From positions 1-23,299 of the IMG/VR virus record IMGVR_UViG_3300042691_013166: a stretch of DNA of 23,299 bases; one strand, written 5' to 3'. This stretch comes from a virus. Position numbers and translations under genes: made by a program. Below the pieces are notes generated by a model. The model worked only from the letters and a program-made list of their open reading frames with translations, did no database searches and had not been told where the DNA came from. The first letter of the stretch is position 1, and every line of letters starts with the position of its first letter. Shown here piece after piece: positions 12,330-20,580 of the stretch.

Positions 12330-12623
12330 CTATAGCATAAAACCGATACGCCGCCGTCTGGCCTCTGGCGGGATCACGAACTCCTCAAAGTCATCATCGT
12401 CCGGCACTTCGCCAAACGCCCCGCCGTGTGCGCCCCCGGCATCTGGCATCAACTCCTCGTACCCTGCTTGCACCAACGTCCGCATCATGTCAAGCAACTC
12501 TTTGGCAACCGCGCCAGAGTCCGTCGCGGCAACGTCGGCAATCTCAATCGACAGCCCGTTCCGATGCACCGACACCGTGGCCTTGCGGTTGGTGAATGGG
12601 TTCGTCTTACGCCTCGTCGCCAT
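12330..12623 (-). CDS. Hypothetical protein (97 aa)
   Basis: Begins MATRRKTNPFTNRKATVSVH, with a beta-like middle (RNGLSIEIADVAATDSG), a helix (AKELLDMMRTLVQAGYEELM), an acidic patch (EVPDDDDFEEF) and a basic end (PPEARRRRIGF). No family is recognised. The ATG has GGAGG at good distance and lies inside the end of the previous gene (17-base overlap). It is the last gene before the structured leader. Confidence 0.65.
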   Translation of the reverse strand: MATRRKTNPFTNRKATVSVHRNGLSIEIADVAATDSGAVAKELLDMMRTLVQAGYEELMPDAGGAHGGAFGEVPDDDDFEEFVIPPEARRRRIGFML

Positions 12624-12843
12624 CCCAGCCTCCGTGCAGAATTCCGTGCTTGACTACGCCCACCATTGTCGGCAACAATCCGTCGCACCACGGGCAACGC
12701 TCCCACGGTTCGAGGACGTTCTTGGACTTCCACCAGACCCAGCCCAACCCCCAGACATACGAGATGTCCCCGCGATCCCGAGCCGCCTTGCGCTCGTCGC
12801 ACGGGATAGGGGACCAATCACGGCAGATGGTTCGCTCTGTCAT
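12607..12843 (-). CDS. Small Trp/Cys-rich protein (78 aa)
   Basis: Begins MTERTICRDWSPIPCDERKA and contains CPWC (C50, C53) plus C7 and C15, with several tryptophans (VWGLGWVWWKS). A zinc-binding role is possible though the ligand spacing is loose. The start overlaps the stop of the metallophosphoesterase by four bases. Function unknown. Confidence 0.65.
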   Translation of the reverse strand: MTERTICRDWSPIPCDERKAARDRGDISYVWGLGWVWWKSKNVLEPWERCPWCDGLLPTMVGVVKHGILHGGWDGDEA

Positions 12844-14168
12844 CTGACCGTACTCCGCCGCATCCCAAGCAAGTACCCGTCCGCGTGATACACGTAGCTG
12901 TCCATCGCTCGCGGTGCGCCAACAAATCCTTCGGCACTATGCCAGCCGTCCGGTGGGCAGAGCGCCGGGTGCTGGCGGATCGTCACGCCGCCGACCGTCT
13001 CCACCATCGCGTCCGAGTGCCGATGCCCGTGATGCACCTCACGGAGCTTGGCAGTTCCCCATTGCTCTCTGGCTTCGAGGGCCATTAACTCGCCTAACCG
13101 CTTCTGCGCCTTGTCGCCGTGCGTCAGACCAACGAGACAATTTCCAAACGACACATACTTTCTGGTAGTCTTACGGGCGTCTATGGTCACGCGTTCGTCG
13201 TTCGCGAACGTTGCAGAAAGGATATGCCGAAGGGCAACCGTCATGACCGCATCGTGATTGCCCGGGACCAGCACAACCTCAAGCGGTCCGCGCTGTGCCG
13301 CCGCCTCAATCACATCACACAACACCGCGACGGCTTCCTCGATCATCTTGTCCACCCGCCCATCGCGGTCGAGCGGGGTGCCTTTGGTCGTGGTGCCGTG
13401 CGGCGTGTCGTAGTGCAAGATATCCCCAAGCATCCACAAGGCTCTGTGGGAAACGTTCTCGTTGTCCCCCCACGCCAGCAGTTCGGCGGCGGCGTTGCGA
13501 ATCAGCCGAGTGGCAATGCCGATGTCGTAGTCCTCCCAGCCCGTCTCTTGCCCCCACGCATACTTACCAATGTGCGGATCTGCGAGGACGACGGCCTGTA
13601 GCGCATTCGCCTTTGGTTTTGGTTTGTGCGCGGAAATCTTCGACCGTGGTTGAATGGCCCCACGAATCATCCCTTCCACCACCTCAATGACGCTCGGCCC
13701 CGCTTTCGGCTTGAGCTTGACGAACACGCGATGCAGTTCGGTGACCGTCACCTTGCCAGTCGCAGGGTCTTTACTCGCCACTTCGTACTTGGTTGCCTGA
13801 CTCTCGGCAACCTCAAAACACGTCAGGTCCGCACCGATGTGCTGAAGCAAGTCCTCAACGGTCTTGATGCGAGCGCCGTGCGCCCGCGCCTCAATGCCCT
13901 TCTCTGTCTCAATCCGCTGGACTTCTTGCTCGGTGACGCTATGCCCCACCGCATCCGGGAGCGGTTGCGTATAGTTGCGGTTGGTCTTGATCTTGGCCTT
14001 CGTCCGCCGATTGACGACGCTCGGTTCCGTGCGGATCGGCTGGCCTTTGTGGAACTCCGCGTTCAATCGCTTGGCGGTGTCCGAGGCCGAAACACCCGAC
14101 GCGGATAACACCGCGAGTCGCTGAAGCTCCTGAAGGGTCCATGCGGTTTTATCGCCGCGAACTGGCAT
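12840..14168 (-). CDS. Calcineurin-like metallophosphoesterase with N-terminal HTH-like region
   Basis: Counting from the ATG at 14168 (442 aa), the metal-binding motifs are ADPHIGKY (196-203), MLGDILHY (246-253), VPGNHD (301-306), THGD (349-352) and HHGHRHSD (379-386), in the order of the Mre11/SbcD-like phosphoesterase fold. The first 60 residues (WTLQELQRLAVLSASGVSAS and on) look like a small HTH, followed by a basic linker. Phages carry such proteins near replication or lysis genes, and a DNA exonuclease or phosphatase role is likely. A longer start at 14213 is possible, but no ribosome binding site favours it. It overlaps the zinc-ribbon gene by 20 bases. Confidence 0.88.
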   Translation of the reverse strand: MPVRGDKTAWTLQELQRLAVLSASGVSASDTAKRLNAEFHKGQPIRTEPSVVNRRTKAKIKTNRNYTQPLPDAVGHSVTEQEVQRIETEKGIEARAHGARIKTVEDLLQHIGADLTCFEVAESQATKYEVASKDPATGKVTVTELHRVFVKLKPKAGPSVIEVVEGMIRGAIQPRSKISAHKPKPKANALQAVVLADPHIGKYAWGQETGWEDYDIGIATRLIRNAAAELLAWGDNENVSHRALWMLGDILHYDTPHGTTTKGTPLDRDGRVDKMIEEAVAVLCDVIEAAAQRGPLEVVLVPGNHDAVMTVALRHILSATFANDERVTIDARKTTRKYVSFGNCLVGLTHGDKAQKRLGELMALEAREQWGTAKLREVHHGHRHSDAMVETVGGVTIRQHPALCPPDGWHSAEGFVGAPRAMDSYVYHADGYLLGMRRSTVR

Positions 14169-14355
14169 AGGTGGGCAGGGTGGGGGGAACCCATGCGTGA
14201 ACCACACGACCATCGGGGTGCATCAACGGCATCGTACCATCTGGCGCTTTGTCGATGTCAATCCAGCCTTGATCCAAGCACCACCCACAGGCGGGGTGGT
14301 AGGCATCCGTCGATGTCCCGCCACAATCGGGACAAATCACGCGCACCGCATTCAT
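14149..14355 (-). CDS. Small zinc-ribbon protein (68 aa)
   Basis: Counting from the ATG at 14355, CPDC (C8, C11) and CGWC (C23, C26) form a four-cysteine zinc ribbon; the rest is acidic to neutral. AGGAG stands nine bases before this ATG, and the ATG three codons earlier would touch the site. The gene is coupled to the metallophosphoesterase downstream. Zinc ribbons of this kind are common in small phage proteins that bind nucleic acid or partner proteins. Confidence 0.7.
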   Translation of the reverse strand: MNAVRVICPDCGGTSTDAYHPACGWCLDQGWIDIDKAPDGTMPLMHPDGRVVHAWVPPTLPTYASSRR

Positions 14356-14367
14356 CGCTGGCATCTC

Positions 14368-14901
14368 CTAACGTAGCACCAGAATCGTCGCGGCGACACC
14401 AACGCCTATCGCAAACGCTTGCCACCGCGTCGGACACGGTATGCCGAAGGTGGAACACCGCGCACGATCCTCCGCGTCCCGCAGAGCAGATCGCAACGCA
14501 TCTTCTTGCAACGTCAAAGCGACCCGCTCCGCTTGATGCGTCAAGAGCAAGGTGTCAACAAATCCTTGATAGCGCAAGACCTCAAAGCGATACAAACGCG
14601 CCGTTCTTGACAGCGTATCCAACAGCATAGCAACGCTATCCGCCGTCAACGTTTCGGGCGCAACATTTTCTGTGACCTGCAACACAGAATCCAACTGCTC
14701 GCCAGCCAGCGTGATGGTCTTGGCTTGGGTCTTGACGCGGCTGGTGGCGACTTGGGTATGCTGAACGGCCTGTTCGACCGTCTGCTTGACCGCCTCCGTA
14801 GAGGCATCTATCTGCCCGTTAGGGGCCGTTTTGGGGGCTAACTGATATCCCACTACCCCTCCCGCGACAAACGCCGCTAAAAGCCAATTACGCGAAATCA
14901 A
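14368..14901 (-). CDS. Two-TM protein after the endolysin, spanin-like candidate
   Basis: From the TTG at 14901 the 177-aa protein has an N-terminal membrane segment (NWLLAAFVAGGVVGYQLA), a long helical, coiled-coil-prone middle (about residues 30-150, with VKQTVEQAVQHTQVATSRV) and a C-terminal hydrophobic end (WQAFAIGVGVAATILVL). This is what a spanning lysis protein could look like, and the place right after the endolysin fits. No ATG is available in the frame except one deep inside the lysin gene, and the TTG has only a weak ribosome binding site; it overlaps the lysin by 14 bases. A general membrane protein is the alternative. Confidence 0.6.
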   Translation of the reverse strand: MISRNWLLAAFVAGGVVGYQLAPKTAPNGQIDASTEAVKQTVEQAVQHTQVATSRVKTQAKTITLAGEQLDSVLQVTENVAPETLTADSVAMLLDTLSRTARLYRFEVLRYQGFVDTLLLTHQAERVALTLQEDALRSALRDAEDRARCSTFGIPCPTRWQAFAIGVGVAATILVLR

Positions 14902-15340
14902 GGAGCCGGAAGTTGGGGACGCCCTCGGGATCGGTCTTGCGACCCTTCGGCAACGCAACGGCGGCGTGTGTCGTGACGGCCTCAATCGGGAACTTCTGCC
15001 GCCAATACTGAATCACGCCTTTGGCAATGGCAATCTGCTGGGGCGTCAATGGCGTCACGCCGTTATTCGGATTGACAAAGGAGAGGCCCAGCGAGATGCC
15101 GTTGATGTTCTGGACGCCGTTCCACTCGCTGACTCCGCAATGCCACGCCGCTCTGTCATCAGGTACGACTTGATAGTACGTCCCGTCAGGAGCAATCACG
15201 CCGTGATAGCTGACCTTGCTTTGGGGAAGCCGCATCCAGTCCAACACATTGCGCGTAGTCCCCGGCCCCGTGGCGTGGAGGACGATGACCCGTGGCGGGC
15301 TAGGACGCTTACTGTGATTCGGGCTGTCGATTCGTGGCAT
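14888..15340 (-). CDS. N-acetylmuramoyl-L-alanine amidase endolysin (Amidase_2)
   Basis: The enzyme cuts the bond between muramic acid and the peptide stem of peptidoglycan at lysis. The 150-aa protein is a single catalytic domain without a cell-wall-binding part. Visible features are the first zinc ligand in VIVLHATGPG (H22), YHGVIAPDGTYYQVV (45-59), AWHCG (65-69), SLGLSFVN (83-90), then THAAVALPKGRKTDPEG (124-140) with H125 and D137 as the other likely ligands and K135. No signal peptide, so it would need a holin to reach its target. GAGGGG precedes the ATG. It overlaps the small membrane gene by 32 bases. A single-domain amidase is typical of Gram-negative hosts, which is suggestive only. 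Confidence 0.92.
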   Translation of the reverse strand: MPRIDSPNHSKRPSPPRVIVLHATGPGTTRNVLDWMRLPQSKVSYHGVIAPDGTYYQVVPDDRAAWHCGVSEWNGVQNINGISLGLSFVNPNNGVTPLTPQQIAIAKGVIQYWRQKFPIEAVTTHAAVALPKGRKTDPEGVPNFRLLDFA

Positions 15341-15500
15341 GACGCCCCTCGATGTAGCTATTGGCCCCAGAGTAGGCCGTGACGATCAAGGCGATGGACC
15401 CGAAGGCCGCGATGTCCTTTCCGAACATCGCCAAAAAGACAATCGCCCCCACGCCAACCAGCGAGAGAGCGAACTTCCGACCACCCATTTTCTGCAACAT
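15309..15500 (-). CDS. Small two-TM membrane protein, holin candidate (63 aa)
   Basis: The sequence MLQKMGGRKFALSLVGVGAI continues into a first membrane segment to about residue 26 and a second around FGSIALIVTAYSG (33-45), with a charged C-terminus (IEGRHATNRQPESQ). Length, two helices and the place just before the endolysin suggest a holin or antiholin. Its ATG (15500) overlaps the previous stop by one base; a GTG just before at 15503 is also possible. Which of this and the 102-aa neighbour forms the lethal hole cannot be told. Confidence 0.65.
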   Translation of the reverse strand: MLQKMGGRKFALSLVGVGAIVFLAMFGKDIAAFGSIALIVTAYSGANSYIEGRHATNRQPESQ

Positions 15501-15808
15501 CACCGCTTGATGACGCCTTCAAGCGTGGCGACCCGCTCCGACGTATCCCGCATGAGGCCGTAAATCTCCCGCAAGTCCTCTCGCATCTCCCGCCGCATCG
15601 TCTCTTGCATCTGGTCAAGCCGTTGCATCCAGAACTTTAGCACCGCCACGCTCACGACCAGCGTGACAATTACGTTGACAAAGATGACGAAGAACGGTGA
15701 GGCGATTCCCGAGGAGGTCGCCTCGGTCACGACCGTCCCACCAACAGTCGCGGCGGAGGCAATCAAGGCGGCAACGGGAGAGATATGCATGACTTCCAAT
15801 TTAGCCAT
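15500..15808 (-). CDS. Membrane protein with coiled-coil tail, holin/antiholin candidate (102 aa)
   Basis: The N-terminal half has two hydrophobic stretches (AALIASAATVGGTVV at about 13-27 and FFVIFVNVIVTLVVSVAVL at 39-57), followed by a charged helical tail (MRREMREDLREIYGLMRDTS) with heptad character. Such a layout is seen in several phage holin families and partner proteins. GAGGAAAA lies before the ATG at 15808. It is the first gene of the lysis block after the glycosyltransferase. Confidence 0.65.
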   Translation of the reverse strand: MAKLEVMHISPVAALIASAATVGGTVVTEATSSGIASPFFVIFVNVIVTLVVSVAVLKFWMQRLDQMQETMRREMREDLREIYGLMRDTSERVATLEGVIKR

Positions 15809-15823
15809 TTTGAGTTTTCCTCG

Positions 15824-16939
15824 TCAACCGTTCCAGCCGGTGACCGGAAAGGCTCCGGCGTCCGTGCGCTCCTTGATGACTCGAAACGCCGCATCATACG
15901 CCCGGCCCACCGACCGCAACCCATACAGCCGTCTGGCCCGAGCGCGAACGTCCTTGCGGTTCAGCGTATGTACGTTGTCAATCGCGTCTAAATACTGCTT
16001 GACGGTCTGGCACCGGAACCCCGTGCGATCCTGCGCGACGGTCTCCGTGAATGCCCCGAAGTGCGAGGTAATCGCTGGCGTCCCGCAAAGGGCCGCTTCC
16101 ACCACGGTTCCGCAAAACGGCTCAATGTAGTGCGAGGGTGCAATGATTGCCCTAGCGTTCCCCAAGTACGCCGCCCGCTCATGCGTCAACGGACCCACCA
16201 CCTCGACGTTTTTCGGGAGGTCGCCAAACTCCGCGATGTTGCCCTGCCCAGCCAGCTTGAACTGGATGCGCGGACGCTGACGAGCCAACTCGAGAATCAG
16301 CGGGACGCCCTTGCCTTCGGTCAGTCGCCCGAGAAAGACAATCTCGTCCCCGCCCTGCCCCTCAGCCCACTCGTCCACATCGTAGCTGTTCGGCACGACA
16401 AACTCCAAGCGACTGCTCGACGAATGCACTCCCGCTCTGCCTTCCTTCGCCATCACGCCATGCCGCACAGCCTCGGACTCGTAGATTCGCCACGGCAAGA
16501 GGCAGTCGTAATACCCGATGCCGGATTCGACTGCCGAGGCTCCGGCCTTGAGGTTCGGCAAGTCGCGTAAGGCGGGGGCGTGAGCGTGACCGAACGGGGC
16601 CAGCACGATGTCGCCGGGCTGGACTCGCGCCTTCAGTTCGTCGCGGGCGTACAGGTTCCATTGCGTGTAACAGGCCGATCCTGCCTCGGCATCGCTCCCA
16701 AAGAAGGCCGTCTTGTCGTGGTGATACGGATGACCCAACAGCTTTTGATGCTCGGCCTGACTCATCAGCACCACATCCTCCGTGGCCCCCGAGTCCGACC
16801 CCTCGACGCCGTAGTGGATGACCTCGTACCCCAACGGCACCATCATGCGCGAGAACTTGTAACACTTCTGCGTGAAGGCGCAATGCGCGAAGTCTTTGGT
16901 CGTAACCGTGTGGGGGATGCCTAACAAGTGGAGCCGCAT
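15824..16939 (-). CDS. GT-B glycosyltransferase (GT4-like)
   Basis: The 371-aa protein has the C-terminal Rossmann half of GT4 enzymes: EIVFLGRLTEGKGVPLILEL (199-218), FKLAGQGN (227-234), then YIEPFCGTVVEAALCGTPAI (271-290) with the EX7E pair E273/E281, and TSHFGAFTETV. The N-terminal half begins with the MRLHLLGIP strand. It transfers sugars from nucleotide donors, probably in the cytosol. It stands between the tail-tip gene and the lysis genes, so it could decorate the tail fibre or another virion protein; that is inference. GAGG precedes the ATG. The C-terminal stop is 15 bases before the next start. Confidence 0.9.
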   Translation of the reverse strand: MRLHLLGIPHTVTTKDFAHCAFTQKCYKFSRMMVPLGYEVIHYGVEGSDSGATEDVVLMSQAEHQKLLGHPYHHDKTAFFGSDAEAGSACYTQWNLYARDELKARVQPGDIVLAPFGHAHAPALRDLPNLKAGASAVESGIGYYDCLLPWRIYESEAVRHGVMAKEGRAGVHSSSSRLEFVVPNSYDVDEWAEGQGGDEIVFLGRLTEGKGVPLILELARQRPRIQFKLAGQGNIAEFGDLPKNVEVVGPLTHERAAYLGNARAIIAPSHYIEPFCGTVVEAALCGTPAITSHFGAFTETVAQDRTGFRCQTVKQYLDAIDNVHTLNRKDVRARARRLYGLRSVGRAYDAAFRVIKERTDAGAFPVTGWNG

Positions 16940-16957
16940 TCAATCCTCGATGGAGGG

Positions 16958-19900
16958 TTATTGTGCTGGCACGGTAAAGTACGCTCGATCCTCAAACCCG
17001 TCGCGCCGTGCGCCGATGGTGAATAGTGCATCCGTTCCCACGCCACGCGCCAACGTGACCGGCGAACTGGTGTAGTCAGGCGGAAAAATAAGCGGCGACG
17101 CGCTCAAGTCCCCGCTCCACACGCCACCGCCAGTCACATCATTGTTGACACCGCCAGCTTGTCCGTTGATGTCAAAGCTGACAATCGCCTGTGTCGCAGT
17201 TAGCCGAATGCTGTAGCTGATTGTCGGCGGCACCTGCGGAGGAATGATGAGGTCAGGCGGAACGTTGCCAGCGGTGGTCGAACCAATCGTCAGCCACGCC
17301 GAGTCATTGACGAGCAGTTGTATAGCCTTGATGCGATACCAGTAAGTCGTATTGTCCACCGGCAACTGGTCCACATACATCGTCTGAAAGCCATCAATAC
17401 GCGCAATGGTCGCGTAGGTGCCGGAACTGCCAGCCACATTGGGCGCACGTTGTAGCTCAAAATACAGCGGCCTATCTGGAACACCATACAGCGCAATCGG
17501 CACTCCACTCAAGAACCGCACATCGCGAACCGTGTTGATAAACTTGGCAAATGGGCGATCGGCACTTGCGACATAATACGAACTGCTTGTTGTCGTAAAT
17601 GTCTTTGTTGCAATGCTTGACCGCGAGTTGGTTATCACATCACGAAACGCCACGCCCGCGATGTAGTTCGTGCTGGCGATCAGGTTGATAAGGTTGGTTC
17701 GTGTGGTGCCAGCCGACAACGTATTGATGCGGTACGGCGTCCAATCGCTCGGCGCAACCGATCCCGGCGCAAGATAGACCTCGACCTGATCGTCGGTATT
17801 CGACCCGATACTCCAGAGCAACTGTGTGGACTTATTCTCCAAGTAGTCTGTGGTCACCGTGGTCGGAGCCGACCAACTCGTGAGCGTCACCGAGGTCCAC
17901 GTAGTCCACGGCGAAGGCCGAAGCCCCTTCTGAATTACCCGCGCCCGCACCCACACCTTCGAGGCGGGAATCACGGGAGGCAGTAGCACGGCAGTCGTTG
18001 GCACGGCTGGCGTCTGGTATGCGACAAACGGGGTGCCGTCCTCGGTTGGACTCGACGAGCCGGTGGCGTACTGCACGGTCACGCTTGCATCACCCAAACT
18101 ATTGAGCAATCCGGCATTGGTAATCGTAAACGATGCACGGCGTCTCGGATCTTCGCTTGATGCCGCAATCGTGACACTCGGAGTGAGCGTTGGCTGTTGA
18201 ATCAGGCCAGAGTCCACCAACTTAAAGTTCGGGCCTTCCGGCGTTTCGTCGCGACGAACAATCTGCAAGACACGCGGCCCGACGGAACTCTCCCCAATAC
18301 GGAAGTTGCGGTTCGGATACCATGACGCATACAACTCCACCTCATCTCCAATCTGCAACAAGGCGGCTGGCGAACTGCCCAAGACTTGCACCTCGGCAAT
18401 CGGCGCACCCCGCGTAAAACGCCATTGCGTATCTGCCAAGACACTCTGATTGAACTCGTCAATCTTTCCTTGAAAGGTGCCTTCGTCATGCACCATACCG
18501 GGAATGTCATACTCGACCACGCGAGTGCTGTAGGTCGTGGTATCCCCAAACGAGTACGCCTTCGGCACCGCCTGTTCCACCAAGTTGTCTGGCGGCGGCA
18601 CCTCGGTCGTGTTCTCAATCTGCACCCACGGCGCAAGCAATCGCTGGGTAATCTTGAATCCCGTGACCGCCGTGCTTTCATCCAACGAGTAAATGGCTGG
18701 CGGCTGATCGCCACGCAAATCGTTGTTCGTAATTATTCCCGCCACGCTTACCGATGAGGACAACCGGCGCGTGATGAAAAACTCTTTGAGACCAGAACTG
18801 TTGGTGCGAACGGCAAAGCCAAATGGCCCAAAGATGGCTCGCTCCAAGAACTCTGCCATGTTCTGCGGTTCGGTGATGCGAGCCGCCAAGCGGAGCGTCG
18901 GGCCAAGCCGTTCCTTGATCCAGCCAAGCGACCCCGCCAGCCCATCATCGCGGTACGGAATGTTCACCGTCTTGTAGAGCTTTGCCGCAACATCAGCGGG
19001 ATGGAAGTCGAAATAGAGCGGCGACTCTGGCGTCACATCGCGACTAATCGCTCGCACCCGATAGGTCTTGTCCACCGTCATCGCTGGCGTAGGCGACCCA
19101 CCGCTGACGCTGGCCTCGTCAAACGTCACATACAGGTACGTGTTCTCAACAAACTTTCCGCCCGTCGAGAACCCGTTGGTCGGCGTCAAGAACCCACGCA
19201 ACGTGCCGCGCCACTTGTTCGCTACGTTGGTCGGGTCTGAAATCAGAATCGTAATGTTCGGAAAGGAGAAGGTGGTGCCAAAGTTCCGAAGCCCCTGCCA
19301 GACCGTCAGGTTCGGCACGGCCTTGTTTGGCGTGTTCATCTCCAGATAGTTCTTCAGCACACCCCAGAGCGTATTGAGATACGCAACGGGAATGGCGGCA
19401 ATGCGATTGTAGTCAGGCGGCACAGCCGCACTCTGGAACTGAAAGACGGCGATGCCGTTGGAGAAGTCCTTGTAGGCAAACTCCCAGCCATTCGTGTCAA
19501 TCGCAGTCGTGGTGCCACCGACCTGTGCGCCAAAGCCCCCAATGACCGGACCACCCCAAATGCACCCGCGTTGCGGAAACTCGGTCTGCTCAACCGTCGA
19601 GGACCACGTGAAGATCTGTTGCGTCTGCTCCACCCGCCGCGAATCGCTGACCGTGAAGCTGTAGGTGATGGCATCGTCTTGCGTAATGTTGGTGATGTAC
19701 CCCGCCATCCATACCGCACCACCAACCGGAGGCCAGTCGGTGCCATTGGTACTCATCTCAACAAATGCCTTGCGCGAGAGCAAGTCAGGCCGTGCATAGG
19801 CGTAATCTGCCGAGACCGTGATGTTGTCCCCGTTCTCAAGCAAGATGTAGCCCGACCCATCTTCCTTCGCCAGAAAGCCAAAGCCCGCATCGTACAGGTA

Positions 19901-20137
19901 TTGCGTAACGGTGCGTACCGTGCCGATGGGATCAAATGTTCCGGTATCGGCATCCGCCACCCGCACTTGATACGCGCCCGTGCGAACGGCTCCGGTGAGC
20001 AAGTCCACCTCTTGCCCATCGCCACTCGGCGGCTCAATGATGTACGGGTTCGTCCCGCCCCGAACGGACGAGAAGATGAACGCATCTGCCGTGTCTGCGG
20101 CATTGCGTACACGGAGGCGGTAGTAGCGGTCAGGCAT
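16958..20137 (-). CDS. Tail tip / central hub protein with Fn3-like repeats (1059 aa)
   Basis: This is the largest gene of the tail block and lies after tape measure and a small tail protein, the usual place of gpJ-like or Tal-like proteins that close the tail and often bind the host receptor. The N-terminal part (about 1-640) is rich in beta strands and Gly/Asn turns (e.g. TVSADYAYARPDLLSRKAFV), as in tail hub domains. Then follow three stretches with Fn3-like spacing, about 645-755, 755-850 and 855-955, the last with YWYRIKAIQ, and a C-terminal Ig-like domain (965-1059). It overlaps the upstream gene by one base (TGATG). Receptor specificity cannot be read. Confidence 0.85.
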   Translation of the reverse strand: MPDRYYRLRVRNAADTADAFIFSSVRGGTNPYIIEPPSGDGQEVDLLTGAVRTGAYQVRVADADTGTFDPIGTVRTVTQYLYDAGFGFLAKEDGSGYILLENGDNITVSADYAYARPDLLSRKAFVEMSTNGTDWPPVGGAVWMAGYITNITQDDAITYSFTVSDSRRVEQTQQIFTWSSTVEQTEFPQRGCIWGGPVIGGFGAQVGGTTTAIDTNGWEFAYKDFSNGIAVFQFQSAAVPPDYNRIAAIPVAYLNTLWGVLKNYLEMNTPNKAVPNLTVWQGLRNFGTTFSFPNITILISDPTNVANKWRGTLRGFLTPTNGFSTGGKFVENTYLYVTFDEASVSGGSPTPAMTVDKTYRVRAISRDVTPESPLYFDFHPADVAAKLYKTVNIPYRDDGLAGSLGWIKERLGPTLRLAARITEPQNMAEFLERAIFGPFGFAVRTNSSGLKEFFITRRLSSSVSVAGIITNNDLRGDQPPAIYSLDESTAVTGFKITQRLLAPWVQIENTTEVPPPDNLVEQAVPKAYSFGDTTTYSTRVVEYDIPGMVHDEGTFQGKIDEFNQSVLADTQWRFTRGAPIAEVQVLGSSPAALLQIGDEVELYASWYPNRNFRIGESSVGPRVLQIVRRDETPEGPNFKLVDSGLIQQPTLTPSVTIAASSEDPRRRASFTITNAGLLNSLGDASVTVQYATGSSSPTEDGTPFVAYQTPAVPTTAVLLPPVIPASKVWVRARVIQKGLRPSPWTTWTSVTLTSWSAPTTVTTDYLENKSTQLLWSIGSNTDDQVEVYLAPGSVAPSDWTPYRINTLSAGTTRTNLINLIASTNYIAGVAFRDVITNSRSSIATKTFTTTSSSYYVASADRPFAKFINTVRDVRFLSGVPIALYGVPDRPLYFELQRAPNVAGSSGTYATIARIDGFQTMYVDQLPVDNTTYWYRIKAIQLLVNDSAWLTIGSTTAGNVPPDLIIPPQVPPTISYSIRLTATQAIVSFDINGQAGGVNNDVTGGGVWSGDLSASPLIFPPDYTSSPVTLARGVGTDALFTIGARRDGFEDRAYFTVPAQ

Positions 20138-20580
20138 CAGTCGTAAATGCAGAGCATCGAGGACGGCGATGCGGCTCCGTTAATCAACACAAACGACATC
20201 GAATACAGCAACAGGTTCTTGTCTTGCAAGGTGATGGTGATGTCCCCATCTGGCGCAAGATAGCACGTGGCGTAGGATCGGCTTGACGCATCTCCCGTAT
20301 TGACCGTCACGGCATTGCCGTTCAGGAGCCACGCCTGACACCGGAGCATATCCGACATCTTGGTGTTCGGGATATCGGTCATGCTGAAGCTGGCCCCGTA
20401 GTCCGTGCGGAACCGGAACTGGTACGGAACGCCCGTGCCAATCGCGGTCACACGAGGGCCAATCGGACGCTGGAATGGCACCCAATCTGCAAACCGCGAG
20501 CCGACGCCATTGCTGATAGCGGTCGTGCCGTTGTCAAGAGTGACCGACCCACCGCCGTCGTTGAATACAATCGTTGCCAT
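20137..20580 (-). CDS. Small tail protein (147 aa), between tape measure and tail tip
   Basis: The protein begins MATIVFNDGGGSVTLDNGTT and is beta-rich throughout (FRFRTDYGASFSMTDIPNTK, SYATCYLAPDGDITITLQDK). It is coupled to both neighbours by TGATG overlaps. Its place suggests a distal tail or tail-tip adaptor, or a minor tail protein. I do not recognise a specific family from the sequence alone, so this is a context call. Confidence 0.65.
   Translation of the reverse strand: MATIVFNDGGGSVTLDNGTTAISNGVGSRFADWVPFQRPIGPRVTAIGTGVPYQFRFRTDYGASFSMTDIPNTKMSDMLRCQAWLLNGNAVTVNTGDASSRSYATCYLAPDGDITITLQDKNLLLYSMSFVLINGAASPSSMLCIYD

Noticed and set aside
12148-12888. 246-aa plus-strand frame over the leader
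   Set aside because: It covers the structured leader and then runs antisense across two coupled minus-strand genes; no ribosome binding site or recognisable domain was seen.
14901-14985. ATG start at 14985 for the spanin-like protein
   Set aside because: The added residues lie wholly within the end of the endolysin gene and look like its shadow; the membrane segment would then not be N-terminal.
19571-20146. 191-aa plus-strand frame inside the tail tip gene
   Set aside because: Antisense shadow of the 1059-aa tail protein; composition is Arg-rich and without domain signs.
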